The position numbers were made by a program, and so were the translations under genes. Shown one piece after another: positions 7,852 to 11,647 of a DNA stretch of 11,647 nt; the first letter of the stretch is position 1, and each line of letters opens with the position of its first letter. Below the pieces are notes generated by a model. It saw nothing but the letters and a program-made list of their open reading frames with translations, was not told where the DNA came from and searched no databases. The stretch comes from JAEUTH01 sp039931675. GTDB lineage: Bacteria; Bacteroidota; Bacteroidia; AKYH767-A; OLB10. The stretch is taken from NCBI GenBank assembly GCA_039931675.1, contig JBDTRM010000138.1, positions 1 to 11,647 on the forward strand. The letters are read 5' to 3'.

Positions 7852-8199
7852 CTATTTGAGTTCGTTGCTGGCATCAGGAAAAACAACTACAGGCTTAAAT
7901 TTTTTTGCTTCTTCAAAATCCATTGAAGCGTAAGACACAACAATGATAATATCGCCAACAACAAATTTCCGTGCAGCGGGGCCATTCAGGCAAACTATCT
8001 TACTTCCGCGCTCTCCTTTTATTACGTAAGTTTCTAAACGCTCGCCATTATTAACGTTAAGCACTTGCACTTTTTCATTTTCAATAAGGTTGGCGGCATC
8101 CATCAGGTGTTCGTCAAGCGTAATGCTGCCCACATAATTTAACTCAGCCTGTGTTACAGTGATGCGATGTAATTTTGATTTGAGAACTTCGATTTGCAT
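7852..8199 (-). CDS. panD: Aspartate 1-decarboxylase precursor (pyruvoyl enzyme)
   Basis: Makes beta-alanine from L-aspartate for pantothenate and CoA. The 115 residues match the usual PanD length. Self-cleavage between Gly24 and Ser25 in YVGSITLDEHLMD would generate the pyruvoyl group. Lys9, Arg54, Thr57 and Tyr58 sit at the same numbers as in the E. coli enzyme, and NGPAAR is the conserved loop. It starts at ATG 8199, 21 bases after the end of panC, and is surely in the same transcript: PanD supplies the beta-alanine that PanC uses. No PanZ (PanM) maturation factor is visible nearby, as expected outside the enterobacteria. Confidence 0.97.
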   Translation of the reverse strand: MQIEVLKSKLHRITVTQAELNYVGSITLDEHLMDAANLIENEKVQVLNVNNGERLETYVIKGERGSKIVCLNGPAARKFVVGDIIIVVSYASMDFEEAKKFKPVVVFPDASNELK

Positions 8200-8220
8200 A
8201 GCGCGGGCAAAAGTAATTTT

Positions 8221-9069
8221 TTATAATGCAATATTATCAATGAGTCTTGTCTTACTTGTTGTAACTGCAATACATGCACGTTGAGATTCGCTGCTGTTCC
8301 AATCTTTTAATTCACTTAAATTAATTGCATCCACAAAAGAAATATACTCCACTTTAAATAATCCTGATTTTTCGATTTCAGTTTTTACAAAATGTTGAAG
8401 TTGGTCAGGATTCATTTTATTTTTCAAATCAATGCATGCATTTAAAGTATTATAAATTACAGGCGCTTGCTTTTTTTCTTCAGGAGTAAGATGAATGTTG
8501 CGGCTACTCATTGCAAGACCATCAGTTTCTCTTACAGTTGCGCAACCAATAATTGAAACAGGCATGTTAAGTTGCTTCACCATATATTTTATGATGGCGA
8601 GTTGCTGAAAATCTTTTTCTCCGAAATAGGCATTACGTGGTGTTACAACATTAAACAATTTATGTACAATCGTAATCATACCTGCAAAATGCCCTGGGCG
8701 AAAAACACCTTCCATCACTTTATCTAAACCTGCTAAATCTAAATTCAATAAATTATTTCCATCGGGATACATGGCTTCAACAGGCGGAGTAAATACTGCA
8801 TCGCAATTTGCTTTTTCCAGCATTGCAATATCCTTTTCAACGGGTCGCGGATATAGTGCTAAATCGTTTTGATTATTAAACTGTGTAGGGTTAACAAAAA
8901 CACTCGAAACAACAATATCATTTTCATTGCGTGCTTTATTGATGAGTTCAATGTGCCCTTTGTGCAATGCTCCCATAGTGGGAATAAATCCAATTGATTT
9001 ATTAGAACCGCGAACACTATCAAGGTAAGATTGCAATGATTCGATGGTTTCAAATCTTTTGATTTTCAT
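8221..9069 (-). CDS. panC: Pantothenate synthetase (pantoate-beta-alanine ligase)
   Basis: Joins pantoate and beta-alanine with ATP, via pantoyl adenylate, to form pantothenate in the cytosol. Motifs are PTMGALHKGH (HIGH-type nucleotide site), FVNPTQF, FGEKDFQQLAIIK and RETDGLAMSSRN (KMSKS-like), all in the expected order. I place the start at ATG 9069 (MKIKRFETIESLQ, 282 residues): this puts the PTMG motif at residue 30, close to 28 in E. coli. An in-frame ATG at 9087 would add six residues and cannot be excluded. It is the first gene of the panC-panD run. A weak -7 box, GATGTTTG at 9120-9127, is the only promoter candidate seen. panB is not in the window. Confidence 0.96.
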   Translation of the reverse strand: MKIKRFETIESLQSYLDSVRGSNKSIGFIPTMGALHKGHIELINKARNENDIVVSSVFVNPTQFNNQNDLALYPRPVEKDIAMLEKANCDAVFTPPVEAMYPDGNNLLNLDLAGLDKVMEGVFRPGHFAGMITIVHKLFNVVTPRNAYFGEKDFQQLAIIKYMVKQLNMPVSIIGCATVRETDGLAMSSRNIHLTPEEKKQAPVIYNTLNACIDLKNKMNPDQLQHFVKTEIEKSGLFKVEYISFVDAINLSELKDWNSSESQRACIAVTTSKTRLIDNIAL

Positions 9070-9145
9070 ATCCAGCGTGTTTGTCATTTGTTTTGTGTTT
9101 TTCTTCGACTTTCAGAAGGCAAACATCGCATAAAAAATAACTTTC

Positions 9146-9161
9146 TTTTGTCGCGACAAAA
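9146..9161. repeat. Perfect 16-base palindrome TTTTGTCGCGACAAAA
   Basis: Exact dyad centred between 9153 and 9154. Its left arm contains the -33 TTTG of the tRNA-Cys promoter, and its body fills most of the -33/-7 spacer, the usual place for a repressor operator. TCGCGAC in its core (9151-9157) recurs at the 3' end of the tRNA (9253-9259). It also lies 77 bases upstream of the panC start. The role is inferred from position only. Confidence 0.5.
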
Positions 9162-9175
9162 TTTTGTTAGTTTTG
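9147..9175 (+). promoter_or_regulatory. Promoter of the tRNA-Cys gene
   Basis: TTTG (9147-9150), a 17-base spacer and TAGTTTTG (9168-9175) form an exact Bacteroidota -33/-7 pair. The expected start is near 9181, about ten bases before the tRNA, as is usual for a single-tRNA transcript. The palindrome at 9146-9161 overlaps the -33 box and spacer. Confidence 0.75.
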
Positions 9176-9190
9176 CGCGGCATCAAAAAA

Positions 9191-9261
9191 GGTCGCGTGG
9201 CCGAGTGGTTAGGCATAGGTCTGCAAAACCTGCTACAGCAGTTCGAACCTGCTCGCGACCT
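9191..9261 (+). tRNA. tRNA-Cys (anticodon GCA)
   Basis: A full cloverleaf can be drawn. Acceptor GGTCGCG pairs with CGCGACC without mismatch. The D arm is GCC-GAGTGGTTA-GGC. The anticodon stem TAGGT/ACCTG (one T-G pair) carries loop CTGCAAA with anticodon GCA. The variable loop is CTAC. The T arm AGCAG-TTCGAAC-CTGCT is perfect. The discriminator base at 9261 is T, the identity base for cysteine. No CCA is encoded; it must be added by nucleotidyltransferase. It decodes UGC and UGU. Its own promoter and terminator flank it, so it is a monocistronic unit. Confidence 0.97.
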
Positions 9262-9275
9262 CTTTAAAAAATTTC

Positions 9276-9301
9276 GCCCCTCAGTTTTGAGGGGCATTTT
9301 T
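9276..9301 (+). terminator. Intrinsic terminator of tRNA-Cys
   Basis: GCCCCTCA (9276-9283), loop GTTT, TGAGGGGC (9288-9295), then ATTTTT: a perfect 8-base-pair GC-rich stem with a T-run, 14 bases after the tRNA. On the minus strand the stem is followed four bases later by a six-T run, so it may also stop transcripts of the convergent toxin gene ending at 9315. Confidence 0.9.
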
Positions 9302-9314
9302 AATCATGACGCTA

Positions 9315-9800
9315 CTATTCCCCATTATCTGAAAGTATCTGTTGCAGCAATTTCTCGCCCAACCAAAATCCTGCTTTAGTTTTTAATTCAAGCATAATGG
9401 GTTTTAATTCTTTTATAATGCCACGTTGCTTCGCAAGAACAAGTACTCCTGCTAAACCTATAGTTTTCAGTCCAGCCTGTTTTGCTAATGATGTACCAAG
9501 TCTTTCATCAATTAAAATCAAATCACAACTTACTTCGAGAGCCAATGCAATTGCCTCAGCTTCACCTATATCTAATTTCAACTTTAATGTTTCGAACTGT
9601 GAATAATCAGAAAGTTGCTTAGCAATAATCCATTCAGCGTTTTCGTAAGATGAAATATCACGACCTAATTTTTTAAGAAATTTTACTTCTCTATCAACAG
9701 CAGCCGGAATAATTATCTCATCAAAAATCTTATGGAGAATTTGAAGTTTGTCAATTAAAAGAAGATTTGAAACAGGGGATGTATCAGAAACAACAATCAT
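9315..9800 (-). CDS. DUF3368-family PIN-like toxin (probable RNase) of a type II toxin-antitoxin pair
   Basis: 161 residues. The order of motifs is that of DUF3368: VVSDTSPVSNLLLIDKL (3-19) with Asp6, IIIPAAV (29-35), GEAEAIALALE (79-89) with Glu80 and Glu82, LILIDERLG (94-102) with Asp98, and a C-terminal GVLVLAKQRGII and FWLGEKLL region. Asp6, Glu82 and Asp98 fit the acidic metal site of PIN nucleases. Related VapC toxins cut tRNA or rRNA; this protein's target is unknown. Its ATG overlaps the antitoxin stop (ATGA at 9797-9800), a sign of coupled translation. It ends 14 bases from the tRNA-Cys terminator, facing it. All acidic residues look intact, so it should be active. Confidence 0.85.
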   Translation of the reverse strand: MIVVSDTSPVSNLLLIDKLQILHKIFDEIIIPAAVDREVKFLKKLGRDISSYENAEWIIAKQLSDYSQFETLKLKLDIGEAEAIALALEVSCDLILIDERLGTSLAKQAGLKTIGLAGVLVLAKQRGIIKELKPIMLELKTKAGFWLGEKLLQQILSDNGE

Positions 9801-10036
9801 TTCAAGGTTTTAATAAGGTCTCTGTCATGAAGGTATTCAGCTTGAGAATAGTGGATTGGAATATTTCTTTGCGAAAGTTCAAGCTGAAATACAGATTGAT
9901 GCATTTTTGCAAGTTCGGCTGCCTGTCCAAGCGTTATTTTTTCTTCTTCAAAAAGAATTATTGCCAGGTGCAGCAGTAAATCTTCACCTGTAAATCCTGT
10001 TTGCTTTAATAATTTATCCGAAATTTCAATATTCAT
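9797..10036 (-). CDS. UPF0175-family antitoxin, partner of the DUF3368 toxin
   Basis: 79 residues, a usual size for the family. An N-terminal MNIEISDKLL strand is followed by EDLLLHLAIILFEEEKITLGQAAELAKM, the typical UPF0175 helix-turn-helix-like core, then an FQLELSQRNIPIHYS stretch and an acidic LHDRDLI tail. UPF0175 genes commonly stand directly before DUF3368 genes, as here with a four-base overlap. The expected job is to bind and silence the toxin and to repress the shared promoter. A -7 box at 10059-10066 lies 23 bases before the ATG. The pair is read in the same direction as rpiB, 71 bases downstream of it. Confidence 0.85.
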   Translation of the reverse strand: MNIEISDKLLKQTGFTGEDLLLHLAIILFEEEKITLGQAAELAKMHQSVFQLELSQRNIPIHYSQAEYLHDRDLIKTLK

Positions 10037-10058
10037 TTTTGATATTCATATTTATATG

Positions 10059-10066
10059 CAAAAATA
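10059..10066 (-). promoter_or_regulatory. -7 promoter box for the toxin-antitoxin pair
   Basis: TATTTTTG, an exact TAnnTTTG match, with no clear TTTG at the right distance upstream. Just downstream on the minus strand is CATAT-AA-ATATG (10049-10060), a small inverted repeat where an antitoxin might bind its own promoter. Confidence 0.4.
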
Positions 10067-10107
10067 ATGTTTTTAAAGATGCGATATGAACTTATTTGCA
10101 TGTTAAT

Positions 10108-10536
10108 TCACACATTAATTTTCTCTACTCGCTTCTGATGCCGGCCTCCTTCAAATTCAGTTTTAAGAAATGTATCAATCATTTTAAAGGCAACTGTGGC
10201 ATCAACAAAGCGGGCGGGAATACATATAATATTAGCATCGTTATGTTGGCGGGCAAGTGATGCAATTTCAGGAGTCCAGCATAATGCGGCTCTTACACCT
10301 TTATGTTTATTGGCAGTCATGCAGACACCGTTTGCGCTGCCGCATAATAAAATTCCGAAGTCTGAAATTTTTTCGGCAACATCAATTGCAACTAAGTGTG
10401 CATAATCAGGATAATCCGTTGACTCTATGGAATAAGTTCCACGGTCATAGGCCACTATTCCTTTCAACTGCAAATAGTTTTTGATTTGTTCTTTCATTTC
10501 AAAACCTGCATGGTCACTACCTATTGATAGTTTCAT
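10108..10536 (-). CDS. rpiB: Ribose-5-phosphate isomerase B
   Basis: Interconverts ribose 5-phosphate and ribulose 5-phosphate in the non-oxidative pentose phosphate pathway. The 142 residues are the normal RpiB length. GSDHAG (6-11) is the substrate loop, GILLCGSANGV carries the catalytic Cys65, and ARQHNDAN carries His98, which opens the sugar ring in this family. The start is ATG 10536, right at the conserved MKLSIGSDH. Nucleotides around the start show no strong Shine-Dalgarno site. A near-match -7 box (TTACTTTG, 10579-10586) lies about 43 bases upstream. RpiB-like proteins also include sugar isomerases LacA/B and AlsB, but the motifs here are those of RpiB. Confidence 0.95.
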   Translation of the reverse strand: MKLSIGSDHAGFEMKEQIKNYLQLKGIVAYDRGTYSIESTDYPDYAHLVAIDVAEKISDFGILLCGSANGVCMTANKHKGVRAALCWTPEIASLARQHNDANIICIPARFVDATVAFKMIDTFLKTEFEGGRHQKRVEKINV

Positions 10537-10606
10537 TTTGATAAATTATTATGTGAGTGTTGAGTATTATTATTGTAACAAAGTAAATAAATAAATCTCT
10601 TACTGC

Positions 10607-10643
10607 TCTACCCCTGAGGGTTGAAAAACCCTCGGAGGGTAGA
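10607..10643. repeat. Long hairpin with a GAAA loop
   Basis: Left arm 10607-10622 (TCTACCCCTGAGGGTT), loop GAAA (10623-10626), right arm 10627-10643 (AACCCTCGGAGGGTAGA). Sixteen pairs form with one T-G wobble and one bulged A at 10636. The GC-rich stem stands out in AT-rich surroundings. It lies 71 bases upstream of the rpiB start on the far side of the coding direction, and no T-run follows on either strand, so it does not look like a plain terminator. Confidence 0.75.
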
Positions 10644-10652
10644 ACTGAGTCC

Positions 10653-10717
10653 GTCATTCCGAATTTATTTCGGAATCTGACCAGACTTGGCAGATGCTGA
10701 AACGAGTTCAGCATAAC
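10653..10717. repeat. Bacteroidota-type paired-hairpin intergenic repeat
   Basis: Two hairpins of the same plan stand 17 bases apart: ATTCCGAA-TTTAT-TTCGGAAT (10656-10676) and ATGCTGAA-ACGAG-TTCAGCAT (10694-10714), each with eight pairs and a five-base loop. The 29 bases at 10653-10681 match the reverse complement of 10689-10717 at 20 positions, so the whole unit is a larger imperfect palindrome built from two diverged inverted copies. I recall near-identical 'GTCATTCCGAATTTATTTCG' units scattered between genes of Bacteroidota genomes, but no search was possible. Confidence 0.75.
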
Positions 10718-10722
10718 TCTGT

Positions 10723-10775
10723 AAGTCTTTTCACCGCTTATCAACATATAAAAGTTAACATGCCCTGAAAGACTT
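10723..10775. repeat. Spaced inverted repeat AAGTCTTT / AAAGACTT
   Basis: Perfect eight-base arms at 10723-10730 and 10768-10775, 37 bases apart, directly after the paired-hairpin repeat. The arms are short and AT-rich, so chance is possible. Confidence 0.35.
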
Positions 10776-10802
10776 GGTATTAATGGTTTATGAAGTTGCC
10801 AC

Positions 10803-10846
10803 TTATTAACCATAAAAACGTGTAAAACAATTTTTATGGTTAATAA
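10803..10846. repeat. Perfect 16-base inverted repeat
   Basis: TTATTAACCATAAAAA (10803-10818) and TTTTTATGGTTAATAA (10831-10846) are exact reverse complements with a 12-base spacer. As RNA it would form a long AT-rich hairpin; as DNA it could be a binding site for a dimeric protein or the remains of a small mobile element. The left half is followed by no T-run; the right half is followed by ordinary sequence. Confidence 0.75.
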
Positions 10847-11220
10847 CTGTGCGAAAATTTTTCTTGCAATGTTTATTACTCATTCTCTTATCATAGTTTT
10901 TGTTAGCATGTCACATTTCATATTTTATGTTTTAGAAAATGTACACCTGCATATGAACAGCAGCAGCATACATTACGAACATAATTTTATCAAGAATAAT
11001 AAACGCTAACAGCATGTTAGTATCACAGGTTGCTTTATAGTGAGAATAAAAATAATTTTACATGATATGGAAGGTGAGGAAATCAATTTTTTAGGTGAGT
11101 TTAAATTTAAAGCAACTGAAAATTTTATTCTTTAAACGATATGTTTGTTTATTAGCCGTTCATAAAGTGTTGATTAGTTTGTATAACATAGTTTAATTCT
11201 AATATCCTACTGTTTCTCAC

Positions 11221-11228
11221 TATTTTTG
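11221..11228 (+). promoter_or_regulatory. -7 promoter box for nadA
   Basis: TATTTTTG is an exact TAnnTTTG match, predicting a start near 11234 and a leader of about 59 bases before the ATG at 11293. No TTTG lies at the proper distance; the nearest is 39 bases upstream (11178-11181). Confidence 0.45.
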
Positions 11229-11292
11229 CAAACAATACTAACACCCTATTATTACCATATATTTAAATATATTTAAAATAAATAATAATATA

Positions 11293-11647
11293 ATGATGCT
11301 CTCAGCAACTGATTTGGAAAGAGTGAACAAACAAGGTTTCTTTGCCGAACCGATTGATGCCTCACTCGATTTATTCGCAGAAATTAAAAATTTCAAAAAA
11401 GAAAAAAATGCAATACTGCTCGCCCACTACTACCAGGATTCAGACATACAGGACATTGCCGATTACATTGGCGACAGCCTGGGGCTGGCACAGGAAGCGG
11501 AAAAAACAAAAGCAGACATCATCGTTTTTGCAGGCGTTCACTTCATGGCTGAAACTGCAAAACTTTTAAATCCGAACAAGAAAGTTGTTATCCCCGATTT
11601 GCGTGCAGGTTGTTCATTGGCCGATTCATGTCCTCCACCGCTTTTCA
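11293..11647 (+). CDS. nadA: Quinolinate synthase, N-terminal 118 codons, cut by window edge
   Basis: Condenses iminoaspartate with dihydroxyacetone phosphate to quinolinate in de novo NAD synthesis, using a [4Fe-4S] cluster. The translation begins MMLSATDLERVNKQGF. It then shows ILLAHYYQ (substrate His and Tyr), IGDSLGLA, FAGVHFMAETAK and PDLRAGCSLADSC. Cys107 in the last motif is the first of three cluster ligands; the other two lie beyond the window. Two adjacent ATGs (11293, 11296) are equally possible starts. The gene visibly uses more G and C than the sequence before it. No nadB or nadC is in view; they may lie to the right. The cluster would need a desulfurase such as the one at 3975-5102, a general rather than specific link. 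Confidence 0.96.
   Translation, partial: MMLSATDLERVNKQGFFAEPIDASLDLFAEIKNFKKEKNAILLAHYYQDSDIQDIADYIGDSLGLAQEAEKTKADIIVFAGVHFMAETAKLLNPNKKVVIPDLRAGCSLADSCPPPLF

Larger units (their letters stand above)
10537..11292. other. Gene-free interval between rpiB and nadA, rich in inverted repeats
   Basis: About 750 bases with no credible protein gene. The left part (10607-10846) holds four inverted-repeat structures listed separately. The right part (10847-11220) is very AT-rich; I see only a small dyad CTAACA-GCA-TGTTAG (11006-11020), ATAGTGAGAA at 11037-11046 repeated inverted at 11214-11223, and a 31-codon frame from GTG 11040 to TAA 11135 that I cannot support. A -7 box for nadA closes the interval. 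Confidence 0.7.

Noticed and set aside
9164..9379. 71-codon plus-strand open frame across the tRNA
   Set aside because: It reads through the tRNA and its terminator.
10517..10813. 98-codon minus-strand open frame overlapping the start of rpiB
   Set aside because: It runs through the hairpin repeats and its middle (LNSFQHL...FRNKFGMT) is the stray translation of the repeat; it also overlaps the rpiB start and has no family resemblance.
11293..11330. Possible NAD-sensing riboswitch before nadA
   Set aside because: The predicted leader is only about 59 bases and no compact GC-containing stem set can be drawn in it.

Overview
The window is AT-rich chromosomal DNA from a member of the Bacteroidota. 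Three things point there. Five places match the group's -7 promoter box TAnnTTTG exactly (four read TATTTTTG, one TAGTTTTG), and two of them have a TTTG -33 box 17 bases away. The protein families are also typical: a Wzi/RemB-like outer-membrane barrel and a panC-panD-flippase run. Finally, the rpiB-nadA gap carries a paired-hairpin repeat whose stray translation resembles the short 'LNSFQHL...FRNKFGMT' peptides often seen in Bacteroidota annotations (from memory, no search was run). No genus can be named.

Layout, left to right. (1) 1-959: start of an aldehyde dehydrogenase gene on the minus strand, cut by the window edge, with a clear promoter at 1009-1037. (2) 1074-5102, minus strand: a cysteine desulfurase, then an outer-membrane beta-barrel protein, then a WecA-like lipid-linked sugar-phosphate transferase with its own promoter. 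(3) 5221-5937, plus strand: a VIT1/CCC1-type iron or manganese transporter, divergent from the desulfurase. (4) 5972-9069, minus strand: panC and panD (pantothenate synthesis), a flippase-like membrane protein and a predicted DUF4241 lipoprotein. (5) 9146-9301, plus strand: a complete tRNA-Cys(GCA) unit with promoter, tRNA and terminator; a perfect 16-base palindrome lies inside the promoter. (6) 9315-10036, minus strand: an antitoxin/toxin pair (UPF0175 and DUF3368, a PIN-like nuclease) overlapping by four bases, then rpiB at 10108-10536. (7) 10537-11292: a gene-free stretch full of inverted repeats. (8) 11293-11647: the start of nadA (quinolinate synthase), cut by the window edge.

Most genes are housekeeping or cofactor genes: pantothenate to CoA, NAD, Fe-S/sulfur supply, pentose phosphate, tRNA. 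The accessory parts are the toxin-antitoxin pair beside the tRNA, the DUF4241 lipoprotein and the repeat-rich rpiB-nadA gap. I see no CRISPR array, transposase, prophage gene or rRNA. I do not see a clearly new multi-gene system; the best leads are the palindrome in the tRNA-Cys promoter, the neighbouring toxin-antitoxin pair and the structured intergenic region.
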